Positions 49,959 through 60,118 are shown, counted from the stretch's first letter. The stretch is 64,000 bases of DNA from Rubrivivax albus (GCF_004016515.1 NZ_SACT01000006.1:186001-250000); one strand, 5' to 3'. Translations and numbers: made by a program. The notes: generated from the letters alone by a model not told the origin.

Positions 49959-52693
49959 CAGTGCGCCTCGTCCCAGTTGGCGCCGACGCCCACCTCGGCC
50001 ACCAGCGGCACCTGCAGCTCGGCCACGCCGGCCATCAGGCGCGGCACGGCCTCGCGCGCCCAGTCCAGCTCTGCCTCGGGCACCTCGAGGACCAGTTCGT
50101 CGTGCACCTGCATGATCATCCGCGTGGCGCGGCCCTCGCGGTCCAGCGCCTCCTGCACGGCCACCATCGCCAGCTTGATCAGGTCGGCCGCCGTGCCCTG
50201 CATCGGCGCGTTGATGGCCTGTCGTTCGGCCGCGGCGCGACGCGGGCCATTGCCGCCCTTGATCTCCGGCAGCCACACGCGCCGGCCGAAGAAGGTTTCC
50301 ACGTAGCCCTGCTCCGCCGCCTTGGCCTTGGTCTCGGCCATGTAGCGCTTCACGCCGGCAAAGCGCTCGAAGTAGCGCTCGATGTAGTCCTTGGCCGCCT
50401 TCTGCTCGATGCCCAGGTTGCTGGCCAGCCCGAAGGCGCCCATGCCGTAGATGAGGCCGAAGTTGATCACCTTGGCGTAGCGGCGCTGTTCGCTGCTGAC
50501 GGCATCCAGCGGCACGTTGAAGACCTCGCTGGCGGTGGCGCGGTGCACGTCGATGCCTTCGGCGAAGGCGCGCAGCAGGCCGGGGTCGCTGCTGATGTGG
50601 GCCATGATGCGAAGCTCGATCTGGCTGTAGTCGGCCGAGACGATGCGGTGGCCCGCCGGTGCCACGAAGGCCTCGCGCACCCGACGGCCCTCGGCGGTGC
50701 GGATGGGGATGTTCTGCAGGTTGGGGTCGTTGCTGGCCAGCCGGCCCGTCACCGCCACCGCCTGCGCGTAGTTGGTGTGCACGCGGCCGGTGGCCGGGTT
50801 GACCATCAGCGGCAGCTTGTCGGTGTAGGTGCCCTTGAGCTTGGCCAGGCTTCGGTGCTCGAGGATGCGCGCCGGCAGCGGGTAGTCGGCGGCCAGTTCC
50901 TGCAGCACCTCCTCGTCGGTGCTGGGCGCGCCGCTGGCGGTCTTCTTCTTCACCGGCAGACCCAGCTTGCCGAACAGGATCTCGCCGATCTGCTTGGGGC
51001 TGCCCAGGTTGAAGGGCTGGCCGGCGATCTGATAGGCCTGCTGTTCCAGCGCCACCATGCGCTCGGCCAGGTCGCGGCTCTGCGCGGCCAGCACGTCGGC
51101 GTCGACCAGCACGCCGTGGCGCTCGATGCGCTGCAGCACCTGCATCGCCGGCATCTCGATGCGCTCGTACACCGTGGCCAGGCGGCCTTCGGCCTGCAGC
51201 CGTGGCCACAGCGTCTGGTGCACCTGCAGCGCCATCTCGCTGTCCTCGCCGCTGTAGGTGGTGGCGGTGGCCACGTCCACCTGCGCGAACGGGATCTGGT
51301 GCGCGCCCTTGCCGCACAGGTCCTCGTAGCTCAGGCCCTTGCGGCCCAGGTGGCGCTCGGCCAGCTTCTCCAGGCTGTGGCCCAGGTGGGCCTCGAGCAC
51401 GTAGCTCTCCAGCATGGTGTCGTGCGCCACGCCACCCAACGCGATGCCGTGGTTGGCGAAGACGTGCAGGTCGTACTTCAGGTTCTGGCCGACCTTGGGC
51501 CGGTTGGCATTCTCCAGCCAGGGCTTCAGGGCCGCCAGCACGTCGGCCAGCGGCAGCTGCTCGGGCGCGTCGGGGCCGGTGTGCCCTGTCGGCACGTAGG
51601 CGGCGCGGCCCGGCTCGACCGCGAAGCTGATGCCGACGATGTGCGCCGCCATCGGGTCCAGCGAATCGGTCTCGGTGTCCACCGCAACCAGGTCGGCCGC
51701 CATCAGTCGATCGACCCAGGCCTGCAGACGGTCCATCGACGTGATGGTCTCGTATTCGCGTGCGAGTTCGACCTTTGGCGCTTCGGCGGCGGGCGCCGCC
51801 TGCGGGTCCACACCCAGATCGCTCTCGAGTTCACGCTTCCAGGTACGGAATCCGAGGCGGTCGTAGAACGCCAGCAGCGCCTCGCGCTGCACCGGCCCCA
51901 GCGCCAGTCCCTCCAGCGCCGGCCAGCCCGGCACGTGGCCGTCCAGGTCGCAATCGGTCACCACGGTGATCAGCTTGCGGCCGGTGGGCAGCCAATCGAG
52001 CGCCTTGCGCAGGTTCTCGCCAGCCACGCCCTTGATCGTGTCGGCCGCAGCCACCACGCCGTCGAGGCTGCCGTGCTCGCCGATCCACTTCACCGCGGTC
52101 TTCGGGCCGACCTTGTCGACGCCGGGCACGTTGTCCACGGTGTCACCGATCAGCGTCAGGTAGTCGACGATGCGGTCAGGCGGCACGCCGAACTTGGCCT
52201 GTACACCGGCCTCGTCCAGCAGCTCCGGTGGCTTGGCCATGGTGTTGATCAGGCTGACCTGCGGCGTGACCAGCTGCGCCAGGTCCTTGTCGCCTGTGGA
52301 GATCATCACCCGGTGGCCGCTGGCCGACGCCGTGCGGGCGAGCGTGCCGATGGCGTCGTCGGCCTCGATGCCGGGCACCACCAGCACCGGCCAGCCGAGC
52401 AGGCGCACCACCTCGTGGATGGGCTCGATCTGCGCGCGCAGGTCATCGGGCATCGGCGCGCGGTTGGCCTTGTAGGCCGGGTACCAGTCATCGCGGAAGG
52501 TCGGGCCGCTGGCGTCGAACACGCAGGCTGCGTGCTCGGCCGGGTAGCGCTCACGCAGCCACTTCATCATCGCCACCATGCCGTGGATGGCGCCGGTGGG
52601 AAAACCGTCGGGCGAGCGCAGATCCGGCATCGCGTGATAGGCGCGGTACAGGTAGCTGGAGCCGTCGACCAGCAGCATCAGGGGTGCATCCAT
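49958..52693 (-). CDS. polA: DNA polymerase I
   Basis: 911 residues with all three domains. The 5'-3' exonuclease begins LLVDGSSYLYRAYHAM; the 3'-5' exonuclease has DTETDSLDPM, so proofreading is likely intact (many homologues lose it); the polymerase domain has DYSQIELRIMAHIS, the O-helix region EQRRYAKVINFGLIYGMG and QVHDELVLEVPE. It fills gaps and removes primers and damaged DNA. It diverges from a DUF2782 gene with only 35 bp between. Confidence 0.95.
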   Translation of the reverse strand: MDAPLMLLVDGSSYLYRAYHAMPDLRSPDGFPTGAIHGMVAMMKWLRERYPAEHAACVFDASGPTFRDDWYPAYKANRAPMPDDLRAQIEPIHEVVRLLGWPVLVVPGIEADDAIGTLARTASASGHRVMISTGDKDLAQLVTPQVSLINTMAKPPELLDEAGVQAKFGVPPDRIVDYLTLIGDTVDNVPGVDKVGPKTAVKWIGEHGSLDGVVAAADTIKGVAGENLRKALDWLPTGRKLITVVTDCDLDGHVPGWPALEGLALGPVQREALLAFYDRLGFRTWKRELESDLGVDPQAAPAAEAPKVELAREYETITSMDRLQAWVDRLMAADLVAVDTETDSLDPMAAHIVGISFAVEPGRAAYVPTGHTGPDAPEQLPLADVLAALKPWLENANRPKVGQNLKYDLHVFANHGIALGGVAHDTMLESYVLEAHLGHSLEKLAERHLGRKGLSYEDLCGKGAHQIPFAQVDVATATTYSGEDSEMALQVHQTLWPRLQAEGRLATVYERIEMPAMQVLQRIERHGVLVDADVLAAQSRDLAERMVALEQQAYQIAGQPFNLGSPKQIGEILFGKLGLPVKKKTASGAPSTDEEVLQELAADYPLPARILEHRSLAKLKGTYTDKLPLMVNPATGRVHTNYAQAVAVTGRLASNDPNLQNIPIRTAEGRRVREAFVAPAGHRIVSADYSQIELRIMAHISSDPGLLRAFAEGIDVHRATASEVFNVPLDAVSSEQRRYAKVINFGLIYGMGAFGLASNLGIEQKAAKDYIERYFERFAGVKRYMAETKAKAAEQGYVETFFGRRVWLPEIKGGNGPRRAAAERQAINAPMQGTAADLIKLAMVAVQEALDREGRATRMIMQVHDELVLEVPEAELDWAREAVPRLMAGVAELQVPLVAEVGVGANWDEAH

Positions 52694-52728
52694 CGGGGGA
52701 TTGTGGCGCGGCTCGTAGAATCACGACC

Positions 52729-53007
52729 ATGCTACGCGCGACGACCGCCACCTTGCTGGCGCTGCTGGCCCTGGCGCCGCTGGAGGCCCTGGCCGCCCCC
52801 GAACCCGCGGTGCAGCGCAGCGTGCAGGAAGACGACAACGTGCGCCTGGAGGAACTGCGGGTGCGCGGCGTCAACCAGCGCCTGGTGGTGCAGCCCAAGG
52901 CGGCCAGCGCGCCCGCCTACGAGATCCTGCCGGCCGACCCCGGCCGCGACGCCGCCCAGGACCGGCGCAGCGCCGGCCAGCGCGTCTGGCGGCTCTTTTC
53001 GTTCTGA
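52729..53007 (+). CDS. DUF2782-like small secreted protein
   Basis: 92 residues. A signal peptide (TATLLALLALAPLEALAAPE) precedes a short mature domain with RSVQEDDNVRLEELRVRGVNQRLVVQP and EILPADPGRD, the DUF2782 pattern seen upstream of homoserine kinase in many betaproteobacteria. Function unknown. It ends 7 bp before thrB and is probably in its operon. Confidence 0.78.
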   Translation: MLRATTATLLALLALAPLEALAAPEPAVQRSVQEDDNVRLEELRVRGVNQRLVVQPKAASAPAYEILPADPGRDAAQDRRSAGQRVWRLFSF

Positions 53008-53014
53008 GGCCACC

Positions 53015-53995
53015 ATGGCCGTCTACACCGCCGTCCCGGAGGACGATGCCCGCGCGCTCGTGGCCCGGTTGGGGCTGGGCCGCCTGACCCGCTTCGAGGG
53101 CATCCGCGGCGGCATCGAGAACAGCAACTGGTTCGTCGACACCGACGGTGGCCCGGGGACCGGCCGCTATGTGCTGACGCTGTTCGAGCGCCTGCAGCCC
53201 GCCGAACTGCCGTACTACCTCGGCCTGATGCAGCACCTGGCCGCGCGCGGCATCCCGGTGCCCGACCCGCAGCCCGACGCGGCCGGCGCACTGCAGTTCA
53301 CGCTGCAGGGCAAGCCCGCCGCACTGCTGACGCGGCTGGACGGCAGCCACCGGCTGGCGCCCGACCTGCACCACTGCACCCAGGTGGGCGCGGTGCTGGC
53401 GCGCCTGCACCTGGCCGCGCGGGACTACCACCACGAGCAGGACCACCCGCGCGGGCTGGCCTGGTGGGAAGCCACCGTGCCGACGGTCCTGCCGTATCTG
53501 GGCGCGGACCACGCCGCCCTGCTGCGCGACGAACTGGCCTTCCAGCAGGCCGTGGCCGGCTCGGCCGACTCCCTGGCCCTGCCGCGCGGCCCGATCCACG
53601 CCGACCTGTTCCGCGACAACGTGATGTTCGACGGCCTGCCGGCGCACGAGAAGCTCACCGGCCTGCTGGACTTCTTCTTTGCCGGCACCGACGCGTGGCT
53701 GTTCGACATCGCCGTGTGCCTGAACGACTGGTGCATCGACCTCGACAGCGGCCGCCTGGACGAAGCCCGCGCCACCGCCTTCGTCGCCGCCTACGCCGCC
53801 GAACGCCCGCTGACACCGGCGGAACACCGCCTGATGCCGGCCATGCTGCGTGCCGCGGCGTTCCGCTTCTGGCTGTCCCGCCTGTGGGACCTGCACCTGC
53901 CGCGGCCGGCGGCGCTGCTCAAGCCCCACGACCCCACGCATTTCGAGCGTGTGCTGCGCGAGCGCCTGGAGCGCCCGTGGCACCCGCCCAGCTGA
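53015..53995 (+). CDS. thrB: Homoserine kinase (choline-kinase-like type)
   Basis: 326 residues. Kinase-like fold of the ThrB type II group: GGIENSNWFVDTDGG, catalytic loop PIHADLFRDNVMF (Brenner motif HxDxxxxN) and metal-binding GLLDFFFAGTDAWLFDIA. It phosphorylates homoserine with ATP in threonine synthesis. ATG at 53015 follows the DUF2782 gene closely. Confidence 0.9.
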   Translation: MAVYTAVPEDDARALVARLGLGRLTRFEGIRGGIENSNWFVDTDGGPGTGRYVLTLFERLQPAELPYYLGLMQHLAARGIPVPDPQPDAAGALQFTLQGKPAALLTRLDGSHRLAPDLHHCTQVGAVLARLHLAARDYHHEQDHPRGLAWWEATVPTVLPYLGADHAALLRDELAFQQAVAGSADSLALPRGPIHADLFRDNVMFDGLPAHEKLTGLLDFFFAGTDAWLFDIAVCLNDWCIDLDSGRLDEARATAFVAAYAAERPLTPAEHRLMPAMLRAAAFRFWLSRLWDLHLPRPAALLKPHDPTHFERVLRERLERPWHPPS

Positions 53996-54000
53996 AACCC

Positions 54001-54813
54001 ATGCCGCTGTCCCTGAAGACCCCTCATCCTGCCCGCGGTGCGCAGTGGGTGCGCGACGCCTTCCGCCTCTTCGCCAAGCGGCCGATGGCCTTTGCCGGGC
54101 TGTTCTTCGTGTTCCTGTTCGTCGCCCTGCTGATCGGCCTGGTGCCCGTGGTCGGCCCGCTGCTGCAGATGGCGATGCTGCCGATGCTGTCGCTGGGCTT
54201 CATGGTGGCGTCGGCCTCGGCGCTGCAGGGCGGGCCGGTGCACCCGGGCCAGTTCGTCGAGCCGCTGGGCGGCGACGCACAGCGCCGTGGCCGGCTGCTG
54301 GCGCTGTGCCTGGCCTATGGCGTGGGGGCCATCGGCGTGCTGCTGCTGGCCAATGTGGTCTCCGGCGGGCAGCTCGGTGAACTGCAGCGGCTGGTGGGCA
54401 CGGGCGAGGCCTCGCAGCCGGAGATCGACGCCATGGCCGCCGACCGTGGCGTCTTCGTCGGCACCGTGTTCGCGCTGCTGGCCGCCGGGCTGCTGTCGGT
54501 GCCGTTCTGGCACGCACCGGCCCTGGTGTACTGGGGTGGCCAGGGCGTGGCGCAGTCGCTGTTCTCCAGCACGCTGGCCGTCTGGCGCGCCAAGGGCGCC
54601 TTCCTGGTCTATGCGCTGGCCTGGTTCGGCATGGCCGCGGCGTCGGGCCTGATCACGGCGCTGCTGCTCGGGCTGCTGGGGGCGCCGCAGCTCGTCGGCC
54701 TGATGGCCCTGGTGTTCGGGCTGATGTTCTCCACCGCGTTCTACGTGTCGCTGGTGTTCAGCTTCCACGACTGCTTCGGGCAGGCGGGCACGCCCGCACC
54801 CGACGCCGGCTGA
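54001..54813 (+). CDS. BPSS1780-family membrane protein
   Basis: 270 residues, hydrophobic, about five to six membrane segments (GLFFVFLFVALLIGLVPVVGPLLQ; LLALCLAYGVGAIGVLLLANVV; ALLLGLLGAPQLVGLMALVFGLMFS). Motif PFWHAPALVYW and the starting ARGAQWVRDAFRLFAKRP are typical of the BPSS1780 family of unknown function. Five bases separate its start from the thrB stop. Convergent with uvrD. Confidence 0.8.
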   Translation: MPLSLKTPHPARGAQWVRDAFRLFAKRPMAFAGLFFVFLFVALLIGLVPVVGPLLQMAMLPMLSLGFMVASASALQGGPVHPGQFVEPLGGDAQRRGRLLALCLAYGVGAIGVLLLANVVSGGQLGELQRLVGTGEASQPEIDAMAADRGVFVGTVFALLAAGLLSVPFWHAPALVYWGGQGVAQSLFSSTLAVWRAKGAFLVYALAWFGMAAASGLITALLLGLLGAPQLVGLMALVFGLMFSTAFYVSLVFSFHDCFGQAGTPAPDAG

Positions 54814-54817
54814 CGGA

Positions 54818-57136
54818 TCACTCGATCGGCGTCAGCTTCGCCACCGACAGCGCCAGCCACTTCAGGCCGTGGCGGCCGAAATTGACCTGGGCGCGAGCGT
54901 CGTCGCCTTCGCCTTCCAGCGTCAGCAGCACGCCTTCGCCGAACTTGGTGTGGAACACCGACTGCCCCACCTTCAGGCCATGGCTGCTGCGTGAGGACGC
55001 CATCGCCGCGGGCACCGGCGCCGGTTCCACGCGCCCGGCACCGACGATGCCCGACAACCCGCTGCCGCGCGCCCAGGCCTCCTGGTAACTGCGCGCGTAG
55101 CCGCTGCCGAAGCCCTGCTGGCGCGGCGTGAGCCACTTCAGCGCGCCTTCCGGCAGCTCGTCGAAGAAGCGGCTCTTGACGTTGTAGCGCGTCTGGCCGT
55201 GCAGCAGCCGCGTCTGGCTGAAGCTCAGGTACAGGCGCTGGCGGGCGCGCGTGATCGCCACGTACATCAGCCGGCGCTCTTCCTCCAGCCCGTCGGCGTC
55301 GGACAGCGCGTTCTCGTGCGGGAACAGGCCCTCCTCGACGCCGGTGATGAACACGGCGTCGAACTCCAGCCCCTTGGCGCTGTGCACCGTCATCAGCTGC
55401 ACGGCGTCGCTGCCGGCCTGGGCCTGGTTGTCGCCGGCCTCCAGGCTGGCGTGCGTCAGGAAGGCCGCCAGCGGGCTCATGATCTCGCCGGTGTCGGCAT
55501 CCGGCACCACGCCCGCGGCGGCGTCGGGAGCCTGTTCGTCCACCGGCAGCGCCACCGCGTCCTTGCCGAAGCCTTCCTGGGTGACGAAGGCCTCGGCGGC
55601 GTTGACCAGTTCCTCGAGGTTCTCGATCCGGTCCTGGCCCTCGCGGTCGGTGCGGTAGAACGTGATCAGGCCGGAGTCTTCCAGCATCTGGCGGATGATC
55701 TCGCGCAGCGTCTGGCCCTGGGTGCGCTCGCGCAGGCCGTCGATCAGTGCCACAAAACCGGCCAGCGCCACACCACCGCGACCGGCCACCGCACCCACGC
55801 TCTGCGCCAGGCTGCGGCCACTGGCCCGCGCCGCGTCCTGCAGCTGCTCGATGGTGCGCGCGCCGATGCCGCGCGTGGGGAAGTTCACCACGCGCAGGAA
55901 GCTGGTGTCGTCGTTGGCGTTCTCGATCAGCCGCAGGTAGGCCAGCGCATGCTTGACTTCGGCACGCTCGAAGAAGCGCAGGCCGCCGTAGACGCGGTAC
56001 GGGATGCCGGCATTGAACAGCGCGCTCTCGATCACCCGGCTCTGCGCGTTGCTGCGGTAGAGCACGGCAATCTCCGCCAGCGCCGTGCCGGCGCGATGCA
56101 GCTGCTGCGCCTCGTCCAGCAGCCACTGCGCCTCGGCATAGTCGCTGGTGGCCTCGTGCACGCGCACGGGCTCGCCGGCGCCGGCGTCAGTGCGCAGGTT
56201 CTTGCCCAGGCGCTGCCGGTTGTGCGCGATCAGCGCGTTGGCCGAATCGAGGATGTTGCCGAAGCTGCGGTAGTTCTGTTCCAGCTTGACCACGCGCTCG
56301 ACACGGTACTCGCGCTCGAAGTCGGCCATGTTGCCCACACGGGCGCCGCGGAAGGCGTAGATGCTCTGGTCGTCGTCGCCGACGGCGAACACCGCCTGCT
56401 CCCTGCCTGGGGGCGCGAACATCTTCAGCCACGCGTACTGCAGCCGGTTCGTGTCCTGGAACTCGTCGACCAGCAGGTGGCGGAAGCGGCGCTGGTAATG
56501 CTCGCGCAGCGCGTCGTTGTCGCGCATGAGCTCGTAGCTGCGCAGCATCAGTTCGGCGAAGTCGACCACGCCCTCGCGTTCGCACTGCGCCTCGTAGGCC
56601 TCGTACACGCGCACCAGGGTGCGGCCGTGCTCGTCGCGCACCTCCACGTCGCGCGGGCGCAGGCCCTCTTCCTTGCTGCCGGCGATGAACCACGTGACCT
56701 GCTTGGGCACGAAGCGCTCCTCGTCCAGGCCCATGGCCTTGATCACGCGCTTGACGGCCGAGAGCTGGTCGCTGCTGTCCAGGATCTGGAAGCCCTGCGG
56801 CAGGCCGGCAAGCTTCCAGTGCGCCCGCAGGAATCGGTTGCACAGGCCATGGAAGGTCCCGATCCACATGCCGCGCACGGCCACCGGCAGCATGGCGGAC
56901 AGCCGGGTGAGCATCTCGCGCGCGGCCTTGTTGGTGAAGGTCACGGCCATCACGCCGCCGGGCGAGACCTGCCCTGTCTGCAGCAGCCAGGCGATGCGCG
57001 TGGTCAGCACCCGGGTCTTGCCCGACCCGGCGCCGGCCAGGATCAGCGCCGGCTCCGGGCCCAGCGTCACCGCGGCCAGCTGTTCGGGGTTCAGGCCCTG
57101 CAACAGGCGCGTTTCGGTGGCCGGGGCAATGCTCAT
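54818..57136 (-). CDS. uvrD: DNA helicase UvrD/PcrA
   Basis: 772 residues, superfamily 1 helicase. N-terminal Q motif (LNPEQLAAVTLGPEPALILAGAGSGKTRVLTTR contains Walker A), VDEFQDTNRLQ (motif II), DDDQSIYAFRGA (motif III), YRSNAQSRVIE, and VHSAKGLEFDAVFITG (motif V). The last 50 residues form the Tudor-like region (GQSVFHTKFGEGVLL..) that in PcrA/UvrD contacts RNA polymerase. Roles: mismatch and excision repair. Confidence 0.94.
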   Translation of the reverse strand: MSIAPATETRLLQGLNPEQLAAVTLGPEPALILAGAGSGKTRVLTTRIAWLLQTGQVSPGGVMAVTFTNKAAREMLTRLSAMLPVAVRGMWIGTFHGLCNRFLRAHWKLAGLPQGFQILDSSDQLSAVKRVIKAMGLDEERFVPKQVTWFIAGSKEEGLRPRDVEVRDEHGRTLVRVYEAYEAQCEREGVVDFAELMLRSYELMRDNDALREHYQRRFRHLLVDEFQDTNRLQYAWLKMFAPPGREQAVFAVGDDDQSIYAFRGARVGNMADFEREYRVERVVKLEQNYRSFGNILDSANALIAHNRQRLGKNLRTDAGAGEPVRVHEATSDYAEAQWLLDEAQQLHRAGTALAEIAVLYRSNAQSRVIESALFNAGIPYRVYGGLRFFERAEVKHALAYLRLIENANDDTSFLRVVNFPTRGIGARTIEQLQDAARASGRSLAQSVGAVAGRGGVALAGFVALIDGLRERTQGQTLREIIRQMLEDSGLITFYRTDREGQDRIENLEELVNAAEAFVTQEGFGKDAVALPVDEQAPDAAAGVVPDADTGEIMSPLAAFLTHASLEAGDNQAQAGSDAVQLMTVHSAKGLEFDAVFITGVEEGLFPHENALSDADGLEEERRLMYVAITRARQRLYLSFSQTRLLHGQTRYNVKSRFFDELPEGALKWLTPRQQGFGSGYARSYQEAWARGSGLSGIVGAGRVEPAPVPAAMASSRSSHGLKVGQSVFHTKFGEGVLLTLEGEGDDARAQVNFGRHGLKWLALSVAKLTPIE

Positions 57137-57190
57137 CTGGGCATTCTAGGAGGCCCCATCCAAGCCCTCGGCCCGGGCGCCACGTTCTGC

Positions 57191-58975
57191 TCAGATCTCC
57201 AGGTCGTGGGTGCCCAGCGTCTCGAGCGACATCAGCGTCATCGGCTCGGTGTCGCCGTCCCACCCGTCCCGCCGGGGCCGATCACGGTCCTGGAGCCAGG
57301 CGACCAGTTCCGCCGCGGGCATCGGCCGGCCCACCAGCCAGCCCTGCGCCTCGTGGCACCCCAGCCGAGCCAGGCAACGCGCCTGGGCGGGCGTCTCCAC
57401 GCCTTCGGCCACGACACGCATCTGAAGGCTGCGTCCCATGGCGACGATGGCCGAGGCGATGGCCAGGTCTTCCCGGTCATGAGGCAGTTCCGCCACGAAG
57501 GATCGGTCGATCTTCAGCGTGTCCACATCGAGCCGCTTGAGCCGGCTGAGCGACGAGTGGCCGGTGCCGAAGTCGTCGATCGCCACCCGGACGCCCATGC
57601 GCGCAAAGGCGTCCAGCACATCGGTCGTGCCCGTGCGCTCCTCGAGCAGGAGACTTTCGGTGAGTTCCAGTTCCAACCGGCCCGGGTCCAGGCCGTGCTC
57701 TCGTACCGTGTCGTCCACCATCCGCGCCAGAAAGGGCTGCGCGAGTTGGCGCGGCGACAGGTTGACGGCCATCACCAGCGGCGGCAGCCCCAGGCGGTCC
57801 CAGGACACCAAGTCGGCGCACGCGGTTCGCAGCACCCAGGCACCGACAGTCAGGATCAGCCGGGTGCTTTCGAGCACCGGGACGAACCGGTCGGGCGGTA
57901 TCAGACCGCGCCCCGGGCGGCGCCAGCGCAGCAAGGCCTCCACGCCGACCACCCGGCCGGTCTCCAGTGACACCTTGGGCTGGTAGTGCAGCACGAACTC
58001 GTCGCGTTCGAGCGCACCACGCAGGCCGCTCTCGAGCTCGACGCGGGCTGCCGCCTGCGCACCCATCTCCGGGCTGAAAAAGCTGTAGGTGCCCCTGCCC
58101 CGCTGCTTGGACCGGTACATCGCCATGTCGGTCTCGCGCAGCAGGCGGTCGGGGTCGTCATGCCCGCCGTCGTAGAGCGCGATGCCGATGCTCGTGGACA
58201 CCTGCAGTTCGGTGCGCCCCAGCCGGAACGTGGGCTCGAAGGCGTCGAGCACCCGCTGCGCCACCAGGGCCGCGTCCTCGGCACAGCCGATGCCCGGGAC
58301 GATGACCGTGAACTCGTCGCCGCCGATGCGCGAGACATGCGCCCGCCCCTCGCCCAGCGCAAGACACAGCGTGTCGGCCACGTGGCGCAGGAGCGCATCG
58401 CCAGCCGCATGCCCCAGGCTGTCGTTGATGCGCTTGAAGTCGTCGAGGTCCAGGAACATCAGGGCCAGCGCGACACCGCTGGCGCGGGCGCCGGCCATGG
58501 CCGAGGCCAGGTCGTCCTGGAACGCGCTGCGGTCGTTCAGACCGGTGAGCGGGTCGGTGCGGCGGGCTGGTCGCGCCGTCTCGGACGATCGGCCCACGAC
58601 CGGGGGTGCGCCCGGCTGGATCAGGTAGACACCGAGACCCTCGGTGCCGTTCCAGGTGCCTGCATGGACGAGCAGTGCCGACCACACCTTGCCCCGTGGT
58701 CCCCGCAGCATGCGCCAGTGGGGCCCGGTCTGCGTGGGCAACAGGATGCCATCCCCCACCAGCCAGTTGGACAACAACTGCCCCTGAAGCGCGGAGGGCG
58801 CCTCGCCCAGCAGGCGGGCCGCCACATCGGTGGCGCTGGTGATCCTGCCCGCGCTGTCGCAGACCACGACACCACAGTCGCTGCTGGCCAGGGCATCGAG
58901 CGCATCGTCACGCCGTCGGCGCGCGAACCAGCGGCGCGACCCGCCCGGGTCGTCATCGAAGGAGGCTGATCTCAT
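57191..58975 (-). CDS. Diguanylate cyclase/phosphodiesterase (PAS-GGDEF-EAL)
   Basis: 594 residues. A PAS-like domain (about 25-120), GGDEF domain (DPLTGLNDRSAFQDDL, RIGGDEFTVIVPG) and EAL domain (VGVEALLRWRRP, NLSPRQL, ELTESLLLE, DDFGTGHSSL, KIDRSF, AEGVET). Both signature motifs are intact, so it could make or break c-di-GMP. The allosteric I-site RxxD normally before GGDEF is absent (EGRAHVSRI). No membrane segment. Divergent from guaC. Confidence 0.9.
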   Translation of the reverse strand: MRSASFDDDPGGSRRWFARRRRDDALDALASSDCGVVVCDSAGRITSATDVAARLLGEAPSALQGQLLSNWLVGDGILLPTQTGPHWRMLRGPRGKVWSALLVHAGTWNGTEGLGVYLIQPGAPPVVGRSSETARPARRTDPLTGLNDRSAFQDDLASAMAGARASGVALALMFLDLDDFKRINDSLGHAAGDALLRHVADTLCLALGEGRAHVSRIGGDEFTVIVPGIGCAEDAALVAQRVLDAFEPTFRLGRTELQVSTSIGIALYDGGHDDPDRLLRETDMAMYRSKQRGRGTYSFFSPEMGAQAAARVELESGLRGALERDEFVLHYQPKVSLETGRVVGVEALLRWRRPGRGLIPPDRFVPVLESTRLILTVGAWVLRTACADLVSWDRLGLPPLVMAVNLSPRQLAQPFLARMVDDTVREHGLDPGRLELELTESLLLEERTGTTDVLDAFARMGVRVAIDDFGTGHSSLSRLKRLDVDTLKIDRSFVAELPHDREDLAIASAIVAMGRSLQMRVVAEGVETPAQARCLARLGCHEAQGWLVGRPMPAAELVAWLQDRDRPRRDGWDGDTEPMTLMSLETLGTHDLEI

Positions 58976-59051
58976 CGAGGCGCAGTAGAGGTTTCACAGG
59001 CTGACCAGGCGCCGGCCCGCTCCGTCATTTGTCGGCAGACCAGGGCGTCTC

Positions 59052-59082
59052 TTGAGGCCGAATGACTCGTGCGGCGTAAAAT
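59052..59082 (+). promoter_or_regulatory. Probable guaC promoter
   Basis: TTGAGG (59052-59057) and TAAAAT (59077-59082) with a 19-base spacer, a little long for sigma-70. The predicted start, near 59089, falls on the first arm of the following hairpin. Confidence 0.45.
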
Positions 59083-59087
59083 GCGGC

Positions 59088-59123
59088 ACCGGCCCGGACA
59101 TGTCGTCTTGGCCGGTTTTTTTT
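59088..59123 (+). terminator. Intrinsic terminator-like hairpin in the guaC leader
   Basis: ACCGGCC (59088-59094) pairs with GGCCGGT (59110-59116); the loop is 15 bases and includes the self-complementary GACATGTC; a run of eight T (59116-59123) follows. It lies on the coding strand 17 bp before the guaC ATG and after the promoter. No plus-strand gene upstream needs terminating: the neighbour is divergent and the nearest plus gene ends at 54813. A leader attenuator is the likeliest reading. Confidence 0.6.
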
Positions 59124-59140
59124 GCCCGGAGCGTGCCGCG

Positions 59141-60118
59141 ATGGAGATCTTCGACTACGACAACATCCTGCTGCTGCCGCGCAAGTGCCGGGTGGACAGC
59201 CGCAGCGCGTGCGACACGTCCATCGTCTTCGGCGGCCGGCGCTTCGCGCTGCCGGTGGTGCCTAGCAACATGAAGACGGTGCTCGACGAGCCGATCGCGC
59301 AGATGCTGGCGCGCAGCGGCCACTTCTACGTGATGCACCGCTTCGACCTCGACAACGTGGCCTTCGCGCGCCGCATGCGCGAGCAGGGGCTGTTCGTGTC
59401 GATCAGCTCCGGCGTCAAGCCGGCCGACTTCGACGTCATCGACCGGCTGGCGGCCGAAGGCCTGGGCGCCGACTACATCACCATCGACATCGCCCACGGC
59501 CATGCCGACAGCGTGCGCCGCACCATCGAGCACATCAAGGCCAAGCTGCCGCAGACCTTCGTCATCGCCGGAAACGTGGCCACGCCAGAGGCCGTGATCG
59601 ACCTCGAGAACTGGGGCGCCGACGCCACCAAGGTGGGCGTGGGCCCGGGAAAGGTCTGCATCACCAAGCTCAAGACCGGCTTCGGCACCGGCGGCTGGCA
59701 GCTCAGTGCGCTGAAATGGTGCTCGCGCGTGGCCACCAAGCCCATCATCGCCGACGGTGGCATCCGCCACCACGGCGACATCGCCAAGAGCGTGCGCTTC
59801 GGCGCCACGATGGTGATGATCGGCAGCCTGTTTGCCGGCCACGAGGAGAGCCCGGGGCAGACGGTGGAGGTCGACGGCCAGCGCTACAAGGAGTACTACG
59901 GCTCGGCGTCGGACTTCAACAAGGGCGAGTACAAGCACGTGGAGGGCAAGCGCATCCTCGAGCCGATCAAGGGCCACCTGGCCGACACGCTGCGCGAGAT
60001 GCGCGAGGACCTGCAGAGCAGCATCAGCTACGCCGGCGGCACCGTGCTGGCCGACCTGAAGAAGGTCAACTACGTGATCCTGGGCGGCGAGAACGCCGGC
60101 GAGCACCTGTTCATGTGA
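59141..60118 (+). CDS. guaC: GMP reductase
   Basis: 325 residues, IMPDH/GMPR family, the compact form lacking the CBS domains of IMP dehydrogenase. Catalytic Cys173 is in [23 protein letters not shown]-type phosphate binding is [32 protein letters not shown] is the flap region found in GMPR. It reduces GMP to IMP and ammonia with NADPH, recycling guanine nucleotides. Ribosome site GGAG lies about 10 bases before the ATG. Stop overlaps the next ATG (TGATG). Confidence 0.92.
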   Translation: MEIFDYDNILLLPRKCRVDSRSACDTSIVFGGRRFALPVVPSNMKTVLDEPIAQMLARSGHFYVMHRFDLDNVAFARRMREQGLFVSISSGVKPADFDVIDRLAAEGLGADYITIDIAHGHADSVRRTIEHIKAKLPQTFVIAGNVATPEAVIDLENWGADATKVGVGPGKVCITKLKTGFGTGGWQLSALKWCSRVATKPIIADGGIRHHGDIAKSVRFGATMVMIGSLFAGHEESPGQTVEVDGQRYKEYYGSASDFNKGEYKHVEGKRILEPIKGHLADTLREMREDLQSSISYAGGTVLADLKKVNYVILGGENAGEHLFM

